Shown piece by piece: positions 16,599 to 25,649 of a stretch of DNA of 64,000 nt. The stretch spans positions 1 to 64,000 of the forward strand of contig JAHHGZ010000026.1 of NCBI GenBank assembly GCA_019359595.1. Reading direction: 5' to 3'. The position numbers and the translations under genes are program-made. The stretch is from Cyanomargarita calcarea GSE-NOS-MK-12-04C (GTDB lineage: Bacteria > Cyanobacteriota > Cyanobacteriia > Cyanobacteriales > Nostocaceae). The notes under the pieces were generated by a model. That model was given only the letters and a program-made list of their open reading frames with translations. It had not been told where the DNA came from and searched no databases. Each line of letters opens with the position of its first letter. Position 1 is the first letter of the stretch.

Positions 16599-17981
16599 AT
16601 GACTCTGTTGAAATTGAACATGGCTCAAAACTACTGCCGTGCGAAGCTCAGAGGTAAATCCTTCAAAGGGCAAGATTTAACTGGTGCAGATTTCTCCTAT
16701 TCAGATATCCGAGGTGCAGACTTTACTGGTGCCACCCTCAAAGGTGCAAACTTCAGTCATGCGAAAGCAGGGCTGCAACGCCGTTGGGCAATTACCTTAG
16801 TAATATTTGCATTACTTGTATCATCTGTATCCGGATTGCTCAGTGCTGTTGGCGGTTCTCTATTGGGGTTTATCTTAATTGATAACAACCGTGAAAATAT
16901 TTATGTCGGTGTAATCAGCTTAATTGTCTTGTTAGCGTTTTTTGCGATTACTATGCGCCGAGGAGTCGCTGCAGGTGGTGGATTTTTGGCAGTGGCTGTG
17001 ACATGGGCTGGAATTGGGGGAGTGCTATGGGCTGGTGTAGTGGCATTAGCTTGGGCTGGGGCCGCCACGACTGGAGCGATGGAACTAGCTGAAGTCGTTG
17101 CTGTAATAGTCACAGGGGCTGTAGGTGTCGTTGTTGTTGCGATTTCGGCGGTGATAATTGCTGGGACAGCGGCACTAGTTGGGGCTATTGCGGGGCTATT
17201 GGCAGTGGTTACTACTGTGACATGGGCTGGGATAATTGCCGGAGCAGTAGCAGTAGCAGCATCCAAGGTAGGTTTATTAGCTGGGGCGATCGCAGGAATT
17301 GTGGCAGTATTAGTAGTATTACTATCTACTTGTGTCGGTTGCCGTGCCTTGTTTGGCGATGAGAAGCAAAACTTTGTTCGCAAGATTGCTCTTTCTTTGG
17401 TGACGAGATATGGAACGAGGTTTCAAGAAAGCGATTTAACAGATGCTGACTTTACTCAAGCAAAGCTGAAAAATAGCAATTTTATCGGCGCAAATCTAAC
17501 ACGTACTTGCTGGTTTCGAGTCCAAAAGTTGTATCTTGCTGCTTTTGAAGAAAGCTATCTAGAAAACTTAGAGATTCGACAATTGCTAATTACTAAAGAG
17601 TTGCAAAACAAAAATTTAGATGGATGGGACTTGCAAGGAATGAATTTGCAAGGGGCAAATTTAAAAGACGCGAGTTTGATTGCGGCTAATTTGAGTAATT
17701 CTAATTTGCAAAATGCTGATTTTTCGAGAGCAACCCTTGTACAAACGCAATTAGATAAAACAGATTTGAGAGGTGCAAATCTTACAGGTGCATATATCGA
17801 AGATTGGGGTGTAACTGTGGAAACAAAGCTTTCAAGAGTGAAATGCGACTATATATTTATGCGTATACCCTCAAAAGAAAACCCCAATCCCTATCGTCTA
17901 CCCGCTGACTGGGATGAGATGTTTTATGTGGGTGAATTTTCTCAATTGTTTAGTCCATTAACAAAATTATCGAAAATTTAG
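16599..17981 (+). CDS. Pentapeptide-repeat protein with a large membrane insert
   Basis: This roughly 460-residue protein has three parts. First a short run of pentapeptide repeats (A-D/N-L/F-x-x, about residues 16-60). Then about 200 residues of Ala/Gly/Val-rich hydrophobic segments (about 65-260) able to form six or more helices. Then a second pentapeptide block (about 295-430), where the series NLQGANLKDASLIAANLSNS is clear. The helices could anchor a right-handed quadrilateral beta helix at the membrane. Start uncertain: ATGs at 16599 and 16620 are both possible, and one at 16512 lies in a repeat and is rejected. Function unknown. Confidence 0.8.
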   Translation: MTLLKLNMAQNYCRAKLRGKSFKGQDLTGADFSYSDIRGADFTGATLKGANFSHAKAGLQRRWAITLVIFALLVSSVSGLLSAVGGSLLGFILIDNNRENIYVGVISLIVLLAFFAITMRRGVAAGGGFLAVAVTWAGIGGVLWAGVVALAWAGAATTGAMELAEVVAVIVTGAVGVVVVAISAVIIAGTAALVGAIAGLLAVVTTVTWAGIIAGAVAVAASKVGLLAGAIAGIVAVLVVLLSTCVGCRALFGDEKQNFVRKIALSLVTRYGTRFQESDLTDADFTQAKLKNSNFIGANLTRTCWFRVQKLYLAAFEESYLENLEIRQLLITKELQNKNLDGWDLQGMNLQGANLKDASLIAANLSNSNLQNADFSRATLVQTQLDKTDLRGANLTGAYIEDWGVTVETKLSRVKCDYIFMRIPSKENPNPYRLPADWDEMFYVGEFSQLFSPLTKLSKI

Positions 17982-18101
17982 ATTCATCCAAACCCCCCAA
18001 CTTTGAATTTTCTTCACCCCCAGAATTGAGGGCAGGGGGGCTTAAAAGTTGGTGTGCCGACCTAAGACGCTTTGATTGAAAATAAAAAATAGAATTTTAA
18101 A

Positions 18102-18126
18102 AACCCCCGAATAATTTCGAGGGTTG
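18102..18126. terminator. Bidirectional hairpin between convergent genes
   Basis: A stem AACCC(C)CGAA / TTCG(A)GGGTT flanked by A- and T/A-rich DNA, between the convergent pentapeptide gene and the zinc-ribbon gene. It could end both transcripts. Confidence 0.55.
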
Positions 18127-18194
18127 AAAAACTGCATCAATTACAATTCGATATTGGTGGCTTAAGAAAAATATTTTTGTTTTAATGGTTGAAA

Positions 18195-18470
18195 CTATGC
18201 ACATTCTGGCATATTTTCCCAATGGGGCAATTTTTGCGTTCCTATCCACCCATGTATCATTTCACGCGAATTGACGGAAATGTTGGTATTGACTTTTTTA
18301 GCTTTTTGAAGTCTTCGAGGTAATTCGCTGATAAGAAGTTCGTCTGAAAGATTGTTCTTCAAGCAAGTAAATACTGGCATTTCTTGCCAACAATGGCGGC
18401 AAAACCAGTAAACTTGATTGCTGTGTATCTGACGTAAAAGAATATCGGAACAACAAGGACAAGTATTCAT
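18195..18470 (-). CDS. Small zinc-ribbon protein, putative regulon member
   Basis: A 91-residue protein with two Cys pairs: CPCC at residues 4-7 and CRHC near 25-28, spaced like a zinc ribbon. Next come WQEMPVF and a basic, amphipathic C-terminal half. Similar short CPCC...WFCRHCWQEMP proteins are common but uncharacterised in Nostocales. An upstream in-frame ATG would add 21 residues, but the conserved part begins at 18470 or 18473. A TCCTCA-N5-TCCTCA promoter at 18558-18591 drives it. It is divergent from a UspA gene with the same promoter type, so the pair is probably co-regulated. Confidence 0.65.
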   Translation of the reverse strand: MNTCPCCSDILLRQIHSNQVYWFCRHCWQEMPVFTCLKNNLSDELLISELPRRLQKAKKVNTNISVNSREMIHGWIGTQKLPHWENMPECA

Positions 18471-18557
18471 CATTTTCTTAAACTCTTGTAATAAAGACAG
18501 ACAATATCTCATCCGAAATAAATCGAAAAACATATTGCTGGTAGTGCTTGTAGATTC

Positions 18558-18591
18558 AGAATAGGATAAAAATGTGAGGAAGTTGTGAGGA
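18558..18591 (-). promoter_or_regulatory. Direct-repeat promoter of the zinc-ribbon gene (site a)
   Basis: On the minus strand, TCCTCA (18591-18586), 5 bp, TCCTCA (18580-18575), 11 bp, then TATTCT (18563-18558) as -10. Both half-sites are exact. No TTGACA-like -35 is present. Shared architecture with ten other sites in the window. Confidence 0.8.
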
Positions 18592-18668
18592 AAATTTAAT
18601 TTTCACAAAGTTTTAGTTAATATATCTCTACAATTCTTATTGACAATAATCAAACATATTTAACTAAA

Positions 18669-18702
18669 TCCTCACAAGTTCCTCAAATTATCTCTTTATA
18701 AC
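18669..18702 (+). promoter_or_regulatory. Direct-repeat promoter of uspA (site b)
   Basis: TCCTCA (18669-18674), 5 bp, TCCTCA (18680-18685), 11 bp, then TATAAC (18697-18702). Both half-sites are exact. Predicted transcript start about 40 bp before the UspA ATG. Sites a and b are back to back in the 279-bp divergent spacer. Confidence 0.82.
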
Positions 18703-18749
18703 AAGGAGTGTGTGGGACAAGCTATTGTATTTGTCAAAGGACTAAATTT

Positions 18750-19277
18750 ATGTTTCACAAAATGTTGGTTGCGATAGATGATACTGACATCGGTCGTCAT
18801 GTTTTTGATGAAGCTTTATATGTAGCAAAAAAAACTGGTGCGGTTATGATGTTGTTACACGTTGTATCGCCATTTGATGACAAGTATCCAAATCCTGTGT
18901 ATATAGAGCCTTATAGCTTCTACCCAACTTTGCACACTGAAGCTGTCAAAAACTACATGGGACAGTGGGAACTACTAAAACAAGAGGGAATTGAGTTTTT
19001 GAGATTACTTTGCGATCGGGCGGTCTCAGAAGGTGTGACAATTGAATTTACTCAAAATTCTGGCGATCCGGGTCGGATGATTTGTGATGTTGCTCGCAAC
19101 TGGGAAGCTGATTTAATTATGCTGGGTCGTCGCGGTCGTCGCGGGCTTTCTGAATTTTTCTTGGGTAGCGTTAGCAATTACGTACTACACCATGCACCTT
19201 GTTCAGTTCTGACCGTACAAGGAGCAATTGATGTTATAACAGAAACTCCACAAGAAGCGGAAGTAACAGTAACTTGA
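18750..19277 (+). CDS. Universal stress protein, UspA family
   Basis: A 175-residue single Usp domain. It starts with FHKMLVAIDDTDIG and has the ATP-binding G-x2-G-x9-G(S/T) signature as GRRGRRGLSEFFLGSVS near 127-143, so it is an ATP-binding type. Soluble, cytoplasmic, probably dimeric. AAAGGA eight bases upstream supports the ATG at 18750 over one at 18708. It is driven by site b and is a close relative of the UspA at 56433-56969, which has the same type of promoter. Usp proteins help cells survive growth arrest and redox stress. Confidence 0.92.
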   Translation: MFHKMLVAIDDTDIGRHVFDEALYVAKKTGAVMMLLHVVSPFDDKYPNPVYIEPYSFYPTLHTEAVKNYMGQWELLKQEGIEFLRLLCDRAVSEGVTIEFTQNSGDPGRMICDVARNWEADLIMLGRRGRRGLSEFFLGSVSNYVLHHAPCSVLTVQGAIDVITETPQEAEVTVT

Positions 19278-19485
19278 GGTCTAGTTCTGAGTTTTGAATT
19301 ACAGCGATTTTGTTTCCGATTAGCCGTATGCTGACCAACTCGGTAAGTGCAGCTTTATGAGCGCAATTTTACCTTGACGGACTAGTAGTTTGCCACATTA
19401 ATTTCGCTCTTCCTGCAAAATCCCCGACAACCTTTACGAAGTCGGGGATCTGACCCTCACGACATAGTAGAGGAGTGGGATTGAG
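19278..19485. other. Spacer with MITE half-copy and REP hairpin
   Basis: The spacer holds a half copy of the AGTGGTCTGTC..ATTAAT repeat (about 19383-19405) and an ATCCCCGAC / GTCGGGGAT hairpin at 19420-19449 that lies between the convergent UspA and Rieske genes and may end one or both transcripts. Confidence 0.6.
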
Positions 19486-19836
19486 TTAAACTGATACCCA
19501 GATACTTCCTTCTTCTAAGCGAGTAGGAAAAACGGATAGAGCCTTTTCTTTGGAAATCATCCCCATCAACTTACCTACACCAGGAGGGAAGGTACTCCAT
19601 TCTTTGACATTACCAGTAGCAAGGTCAAAAGCACTGCGGTGGAAAGGACAAACAATCGCCCCATCATCGGTGATTTTGCCCTTTTTCATGGGTAGCTTCA
19701 TGTGAGGACAGGAATTTTCAACTGCGTATATTTGGTTGTCGTGGTGAAGCAGTAGGATGGCGCGTTGTTCTACTTTTACCACTTTTCGCTCATTAGGCGG
19801 TAGTTCATCTTGGGAAAGCACCTTGATCCAATTCAT
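19486..19836 (-). CDS. Rieske [2Fe-2S] domain protein
   Basis: A 116-residue stand-alone Rieske ferredoxin. Cluster ligands are in C43-P-H45 and C63-P-F-H66 (CPHMKLPMKKG ... IVCPFHRSAFDL), the C-x-H-x17-C-x2-H spacing. No membrane anchor is present, so it is a soluble electron carrier, possibly of nitrite-reductase small-subunit or dioxygenase-ferredoxin type. No oxygenase is nearby, so its redox partner is unknown. ATG at 19836 is the natural start. Confidence 0.9.
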   Translation of the reverse strand: MNWIKVLSQDELPPNERKVVKVEQRAILLLHHDNQIYAVENSCPHMKLPMKKGKITDDGAIVCPFHRSAFDLATGNVKEWSTFPPGVGKLMGMISKEKALSVFPTRLEEGSIWVSV

Positions 19837-20115
19837 ACAATACCTCGCGTGATTTTTAGAAGAGTGTGGCAGGGCTTATAATTTTTGTGTAGCTCCTTTT
19901 CAAAAATCTTGTCTAGTTTGGATTTTACGATATTCGCTACACTAAAAGATAATCGAGTTGCCAGAGAGAGGAAAAGGCGCGAATTTTTTTATCCACACTC
20001 ACGAAGTGTACCCCTTAATCCCCTCCCCATGCTTCAAAGGAAGGGAGGTTTTTGCGTTATCACTGTTCAAGATGGGGTGAAGCGAGACGATGGTTAAACG
20101 TAAAATTTTGAATCC
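19837..20115. other. Spacer between the Rieske gene and the hybrid kinase
   Basis: Contains the promoter region of the leftward Rieske gene and a purine-rich patch. No hairpin or gene is convincing. The kinase gene ends at 20116. Confidence 0.4.
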
Positions 20116-23100
20116 CTATTCTGGGGTGAGAATTCTGTGCAAACTCTTCAATAATTCTTTGGCAGTGAAGGGCTTTGATAAAACTCCTTGGACGTTTATC
20201 CCCACTACTTCTGCAATTGTTGCCCCAGATGATGTCAAACCGCTCATAGTAATAACCACAACATCAGGATTAATTTTTTGCAAGGTTCGGATAGCTGTCA
20301 AACCATCCAATGATGGCATCATCATATCCATAAGAACAACGGCAATCTCATGTTTTTGTTGGGCGTAAATAGAAATAGCCTCTATTCCATCATTGGCAAT
20401 TAGTATTCTATAATTGTGAGTTTCTAAGGTGGCTTTGGTAATCTCTGCAATTGCAATTTCGTCATCCACTACCAAAATTAATTCTCCGTTTCCTATTAGA
20501 AGTTCTAAATCTTCTGTAGATTGGATTTGCTGCTCAAGAGAGCTTGGTAAATATATTTTAAATTGGCTACCTTTCCCAACTTGACTCAATACCTCAACAA
20601 AGCCACCGTGACTTTTAATAATACCAATTACAGTTGATAAACCCAGCCCCGTACCTTTGCCAACTTCCTTAGTGGTGAAAAAGGGGTCAAAAATGCGATC
20701 GATGATTTCTTCTGGAATGCCAATTCCACTATCAGCAATGTTAACTACAATATAAGAGCCAATTTTTGCCTCAATGTTCATCCCGGCATAGTGAGCATCA
20801 ATAAAGAAATTAGCAGCAGAAATAGTTAAAGTCCCACCATTGGGCATCGCATCCCGTGCATTTACGCAGAGATTCATCAATACTTGATGTAGTTGGGTTG
20901 CATCGGCAGCTACTGTCATTAAATTTGGCTGTATATCTTTGTGAATTTCGATGGTTTTAGGGAATGTGCCTTTAACAATCTGTTCAATATCTAAAAGCAG
21001 ATGTTTAACTTGGACTGGAATGCGTTTACCTTCAGTCCCACGGGCAAAAGAGAGAATTTGCTTGACTAAATCTGCTCCCCGTTTCACATTGGTTTCTAGC
21101 ATATCCAACATAGAAAGGTTTCGCTCATCAAGATTGGGAATTGTCAGGGGCAAAAGTTGAGCAACTGCTAGAATGGGTGTCAGAATATTGTTGAGGTCAT
21201 GGGCAATACCACTTGCTAATGTACCCAGACTCTCCATGCGCTGGGTACGCAAAAATTGGGTTTCGAGTTGTTTTTTTTCGGTAATGTCTGTATCAACTGT
21301 AAGAATAGATTTGGCTTGCCGAGCTTCATCTCGGATTAGTGTCCAACGGCTGGCAACGATAATTTCTTTACCCGTTTTATTGACTTTATGCAACTCCCCT
21401 TGCCAAGAGCCAGATTCCATCACAGTGAAGAGTGCTGTTTCTAGTTGCGGTGATAGTTGTTTGTATAAAAGTTGGCTTGCGTTTTGATTCAGAGCTTCTC
21501 CTGCTGTCCAACCATATAACCTTTCAGCGCCTTGGTTCCAGTATAAAATTTTTCTATCCAAACCGCGAACTAAAATTGCATCTGTGGCGACATCAAGTAA
21601 TGCTGCTTGTTCGGAAATTTTTTGTTCTGCTTCGATGCGATCGCTAATATCTTTCATAAAGCAATGATGCCCGGTAAAGCGTCCCTGTTCGTCAAAAGCA
21701 GAGATCATCACCAATTGCTTATAAAATATAGAACCATCTTTACGGACACCTCTAACTTCAGCTTCCACTTTGCCTATCTTGCACATATGTTGATAGGCTG
21801 CAATCATCTTTTCTCTGTCTTCTGGATGAACGGTTCCGAACCATTCCATCCCAATCATTTCTTCAGGGATGTAGCCAATGGTACTAGCGTAAGCACGGTT
21901 AACTGCAACGTAACGACCTTGAGTGTCTATCCGGGAAATACCTTCCACAGCATTACTCAAAGCTTCACTCATTTCTTTGAGTTCATCTTCCGTGCGTTTG
22001 CGATCGCTGATATCAATACAAGAACCGATGTAACCAACAAAACTTCCATCAGCATTAAATCTTGGGGTGCCTCGATCCAAAATCCAGCGATATACCCCAT
22101 CAAAACGTCGCAGCCGATATTCCATCAAGAAAGATTGTCGGGCATCAAAAGCAGTAAAGTAGGTATCTACACAACGTTGGTAATCTTCAGGATGAATGTT
22201 TTGGGTCCAGCCGTTACCAATTTCTTGTTCTACAGAGCATCCAGTGAAATCCAGCCAGCCTTTATTAAAATAATTACAAAGTTTATCAGTTCCCGCCAGC
22301 CAAATCATCACCGGAGCCGTATCTGCCATTGTCCGAAACCGTTCTTCGCTTTCCTGTAGGGCTGCGAAAGCTTGTCTATGTTGGGTAATATCCATAACAG
22401 TGCCAATCATCCGCACTGGTACGCCATTAGAGTTGTAAAATCCTTTACCTTGCCCCGCTATCCAGTGGATACTACCATCGTCCCAGACAGTACGAAACTC
22501 GATAGAGTGTTCTATTCCAGCATCAAGAGAAAAAGTCATCGCTTGGGCAACTAGTTCTCTGTCTTCAGGATGAACGGAATTCAGGAAAGCTTCATAAGTT
22601 CTGCCAAAAGTACCTGGAACTAAACCAAATAAGCGTGAAGCACTTTCAGATATAATAAAGCTGTCGGTCAGGATATTCCAGTCCCAAAGACCCATTTTGG
22701 AAGCATCAAGCGCCAAACGCAGCCATTCTTCAGTGTATAGAAGTTCTTCATCTGTATGTTGGCGATCGCCAGGAGCCTGTTGCAAAATCTGGGGCTGAAC
22801 AATGTCAGAGAATTGTTCCAATTGTCTTTTTTCTTGAATAGTGTATGCTATTAACCGAGCATCTCTTAATTGGGTTGTTCGTGCTTCTAACTGTTCCTGT
22901 AAAGCGCCGATGATGTTAGCCATTAAGCTAGTCTCAGTCACAATGCCTAGTAATTCTTCGCCTTCGCCTAAAATCGGTAGATGTTGTATCTTATGTTGCC
23001 GCAGAAAAGACAACACAGTAAATATATCCTGAACTTGAGATTGCTTCAAAGTGATAATTTGGGATGTCATCACCTCAGTAATAGGCATTTTGGATAAATT

Positions 23101-23346
23101 AATTCCATTCACCGAAAGCCTGAATGCATCAGTCAGCGTGAATATTCCCACTAGCTGCGACTCCTTCACAACTAAAACACAGCCGTGATTGCTGTTACCT
23201 GGTGGTTGACTTAGCAAAGTAATAACATCAACTACCGTTGTATCAGGCGCAACTATCAAAGGAGAGTAATCTATAACCTGTTCGAGAGCAGGTAAATCTA
23301 TCTGTTGATTGCTCAGGGGTAAGGAGTTCATAGGAATTTCTGTCAT
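20116..23346 (-). CDS. CBS/PAS hybrid sensor histidine kinase with receiver domain
   Basis: This 1076-residue soluble hybrid kinase has a CBS pair at about 25-150, then four PAS/PAC units (about 205-330, 335-460, 465-585, 590-710). A HisKA dimerisation helix follows with phospho-acceptor His in [10 protein letters not shown] (about 730), then HATPase_c (N box [15 protein letters not shown] boxes DSGIGIP and GKGTGLGLS). A C-terminal receiver has the phospho-Asp in [13 protein letters not shown] (about 1003). No membrane segment is visible. CBS domains bind adenylates, so it may couple energy charge and PAS-sensed redox or light to a phosphorelay. No response regulator is adjacent. Confidence 0.93.
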   Translation of the reverse strand: MTEIPMNSLPLSNQQIDLPALEQVIDYSPLIVAPDTTVVDVITLLSQPPGNSNHGCVLVVKESQLVGIFTLTDAFRLSVNGINLSKMPITEVMTSQIITLKQSQVQDIFTVLSFLRQHKIQHLPILGEGEELLGIVTETSLMANIIGALQEQLEARTTQLRDARLIAYTIQEKRQLEQFSDIVQPQILQQAPGDRQHTDEELLYTEEWLRLALDASKMGLWDWNILTDSFIISESASRLFGLVPGTFGRTYEAFLNSVHPEDRELVAQAMTFSLDAGIEHSIEFRTVWDDGSIHWIAGQGKGFYNSNGVPVRMIGTVMDITQHRQAFAALQESEERFRTMADTAPVMIWLAGTDKLCNYFNKGWLDFTGCSVEQEIGNGWTQNIHPEDYQRCVDTYFTAFDARQSFLMEYRLRRFDGVYRWILDRGTPRFNADGSFVGYIGSCIDISDRKRTEDELKEMSEALSNAVEGISRIDTQGRYVAVNRAYASTIGYIPEEMIGMEWFGTVHPEDREKMIAAYQHMCKIGKVEAEVRGVRKDGSIFYKQLVMISAFDEQGRFTGHHCFMKDISDRIEAEQKISEQAALLDVATDAILVRGLDRKILYWNQGAERLYGWTAGEALNQNASQLLYKQLSPQLETALFTVMESGSWQGELHKVNKTGKEIIVASRWTLIRDEARQAKSILTVDTDITEKKQLETQFLRTQRMESLGTLASGIAHDLNNILTPILAVAQLLPLTIPNLDERNLSMLDMLETNVKRGADLVKQILSFARGTEGKRIPVQVKHLLLDIEQIVKGTFPKTIEIHKDIQPNLMTVAADATQLHQVLMNLCVNARDAMPNGGTLTISAANFFIDAHYAGMNIEAKIGSYIVVNIADSGIGIPEEIIDRIFDPFFTTKEVGKGTGLGLSTVIGIIKSHGGFVEVLSQVGKGSQFKIYLPSSLEQQIQSTEDLELLIGNGELILVVDDEIAIAEITKATLETHNYRILIANDGIEAISIYAQQKHEIAVVLMDMMMPSLDGLTAIRTLQKINPDVVVITMSGLTSSGATIAEVVGINVQGVLSKPFTAKELLKSLHRILTPE

Positions 23347-23651
23347 TATTTTTAAGTTCCGACAATCACCCCAAATAGCTGTTTATATTTAGCTTAACTG
23401 AATTCCAGTTGGAGAAAATTTCTGAATAGCTGTAAATTTAGGAATTCAGACCCGGATTCAGCAACGCCTAACTTTTCGTAGTTACAATTCATGTGGCTTG
23501 CCTCCCGAACGATATTACGGTTAATTGACCGAACATGATATTACATACCGATGAATTTGGATTTTAACTAAGTCGGCAACGGATGTTTTAACGGATATAA
23601 CGGATGATGGTTGGAAAAAGATAAATTATCCGTTATACCCGTGATAAAAGA
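23347..23651. other. Spacer with a 31-bp dispersed repeat
   Basis: 23478-23508 is an exact inverted copy of 32254-32284 (31 bp, core CAAGCCACATGAATTG) and is echoed in part near 62798. The spacer also holds a TAACGGAT-rich patch (about 23575-23635) with three imperfect repeats. No gene seen. Confidence 0.55.
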
Positions 23652-24830
23652 CTACAGGGGCTTTACCTGGGGTAAATTCGGGTCTTGTTCTATGGTACTC
23701 ATGTTACTGGAGTCAAGTTCACTAGTCGTCAAGAAACGGAAGGTTTCCTGATATAGACTCTGCCAAAAGCGATTGGTCATTCCTTGACTGACGGTGTTCG
23801 GTTCTGCCATCGGGTGTGGCACCATGTCGCTTTTTGGATATATATAAAAGCGATGTCCGGAAGCGTTACCGCCAATACCCTTGAAAAATGCTTGGTTTGT
23901 GGGGATATGTGCCGCATCTTCATTTTCCGTCAAAACCATCATAGTTGCAACCTTCTTAAGAGATTTGATGTTTCGAGGTTGGCGGACAAAAGCCCCAAAA
24001 TGAGATGTCGCTGTCAAGGCACCGACTGGAAAACTTTCGGCTGGGTCCCAACTCTTTTCGGAAATATCAAGAGGTCCAGCAAGGTTAATATATCGTTCCC
24101 GCTCAGGATCGTAAATTTTCAGCAATGGTGCGTAAGCAACGGCTTTTTGAATCCGCTTTGGTTGGTCTGCTGCCAACCCTAATGCTACGGCTGCACCAAC
24201 TGATAGCCCAATAGTATAAATTGGTCCCGGCATCGCTTCTAAATCTAACAGACGTTGACGAGCATCTGTTAAATAATCCATATGGGAGGAGATAAAATAG
24301 CGCTGAAAATCTGGGTCATTCTCTTTCTCAACTGCTTTTGCAATATCTAATAAACGCGGTTCAATCAACAGCAGTCGAGCAACTAAGGCAATTTGCTGCC
24401 GATAACCAGGGCTTTGAAATTTACCTGGGTCCTTCGGCAAACTAGCCATATAATTTTGTAAAATAGGATCTTTTTGCACTTTCTCCCGCAGAGGATTGAG
24501 AATCTCTGGTTTAAGATCGACTTGAGGCCAGAATTGAGCCGCTGGCTGCAACGTATGACCTGCCATATTTGCCTGATAGAAATTAAACCCATTCTCGAAT
24601 AAATAATCTGTCAGACGGGACATCTGGTGAGGTTTGGCGGCAAAACCGTGGAAAATTAAGACTGTCCCATGTACTGATTTCCCTGCATCATGGAATCCAT
24701 AGTATGGCTCGGAATTTGAACGATAATGTGGATTCCCTTTTATACTTTCGATATAAGCGTCTATTCTCTGCTGAGTTTGAGTAATTTGCTCTTGGGTAGG
24801 AGTCGGATAAGTCTCTAGGTTGGTAGTCAT
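23652..24830 (-). CDS. Alpha/beta-hydrolase family protein
   Basis: This 392-residue protein has the oxyanion strand LIFHGFAAKPHQMSRL at about 57-72, a nucleophile elbow G-L-S-V-G (about 198-202), and a late histidine in PKSDMVPHPM near 358. The central lid region is long and helical. It resembles serine aminopeptidase/lysophospholipase-like (Hydrolase_4) enzymes of cyanobacteria. Substrate unknown. An upstream start (25145) would read through a polypurine array and a repeat hairpin, so I place the start at the ATG at 24830, where MTTNLETYPTPTQEQI begins. Confidence 0.8.
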   Translation of the reverse strand: MTTNLETYPTPTQEQITQTQQRIDAYIESIKGNPHYRSNSEPYYGFHDAGKSVHGTVLIFHGFAAKPHQMSRLTDYLFENGFNFYQANMAGHTLQPAAQFWPQVDLKPEILNPLREKVQKDPILQNYMASLPKDPGKFQSPGYRQQIALVARLLLIEPRLLDIAKAVEKENDPDFQRYFISSHMDYLTDARQRLLDLEAMPGPIYTIGLSVGAAVALGLAADQPKRIQKAVAYAPLLKIYDPERERYINLAGPLDISEKSWDPAESFPVGALTATSHFGAFVRQPRNIKSLKKVATMMVLTENEDAAHIPTNQAFFKGIGGNASGHRFYIYPKSDMVPHPMAEPNTVSQGMTNRFWQSLYQETFRFLTTSELDSSNMSTIEQDPNLPQVKPL

Positions 24831-25555
24831 AATGAAGGAAGAAGGAAGAAGGAAGAAGGAAGAAGGAGGTTTATACAGCACTTTGCAAGTAAATGAAGTA
24901 CACCCCCTCCCCAAGGCATACGGGGAGGGTTGGGGAGGGGTATTTCTGTACCTCACAAAGTTGAAATTTGCTGTATGTGGGGATTGGAAACCCAACTCAA
25001 AACGAAACACCTGCGTTCTTGTCGGGGTATTAAAAAGAGCAGCGAGGATAAACTCTATAGACATAATTCGGGCTGGAGAAGCTTGCCTCACAGGAGTTAC
25101 ATGAATTTTAAATATGCAAACTAGATGTGGTGAGTGCTTATACACTTATAAAAACTACCACGCTTCAATTATGAATTTCGGAAAATTATTCCTGTTTCTT
25201 TAAAAATTTGCGCTTTCCGATTTCCTTTTGCCCAGTCCTCTATAGGTGGTGTAGATCCTCAACACCCTAGAAGGGTGTCGCTATACGTACAAAGCCCACC
25301 TGCGTGGGCTACTATACGGGAACGCCAAGGGCGTATGTATCATTAGATTTATCGTTATGGGGTAGTAGTCTGTCAATAAATAATTGATGGGTGAATTTTA
25401 GGGTTTCCTGTAGTTACAATTTATGAATTGTAACTACAATAGTCATCAAAATTAATGAGACAGACCACGAGTAGATCCAAGATATAAGCATAGCAGTCCT
25501 CTTCAGAGGACTTTAGCTATTAGACAGGGACTTTTAGTCCCTGGCTCTGGCCCTT
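24831..25555. other. Repeat-dense gene-free stretch
   Basis: Holds a GAAGGAA polypurine array (about 24834-24867), a CCCCTCCCC...GGGGAGGG hairpin (about 24902-24940), REP units ACACCCT-AGA-AGGGTGT (25262-25278) and AGCCCACC..GTGGGCT (25293-25310), and a MITE-like copy at about 25364-25471 enclosing a 13-bp-stem hairpin (25409-25438). An AGGGACT hairpin lies at 25525-25543. No protein-coding signal on either strand. Confidence 0.65.
25364..25471. repeat. MITE-like palindromic element
   Basis: Outer arms AGTAGTCTGTCAATAAAT and the complement of AGTGGTCTGTCTCATTAAT enclose a perfect hairpin (TGTAGTTACAATT, 4-nt loop, 25409-25438). A relative at about 9041-9149 has the same arms and a different inner hairpin. 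Confidence 0.5.
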
Positions 25556-25556
25556 A

Positions 25557-25590
25557 ACCTCACAAGTTCCTCAAATTTTTTGCATAACTT
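25557..25590 (+). promoter_or_regulatory. Direct-repeat promoter of the lon pseudogene (site c)
   Basis: ACCTCA (25557-25562), 5 bp, TCCTCA (25568-25573), 11 bp, then TAACTT (25585-25590). The promoter survives although the gene is broken. Predicted transcript start is about 50 bp before the lon-type ATG. Confidence 0.78.
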
Positions 25591-25649
25591 AAGAATAGAG
25601 CCGTCATGCTCGTGCGGTACTATTTCCTGGCGATTCCCAGGAGGGAGGT

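Noticed and set aside
16901-17383. Long Ala/Thr-rich open frame on the minus strand
   Set aside because: It is the antisense of the GCT/GTA-rich membrane insert of the pentapeptide protein; composition is an artefact.
21607-22359. 250-codon plus-strand frame
   Set aside because: Antisense to the PAS region of the hybrid kinase, no ribosome site and no recognisable family.
24831-25145. N-terminal extension of the alpha/beta hydrolase to 25145
   Set aside because: The extension translates a polypurine array and a repeat hairpin; the conserved protein starts at 24830.
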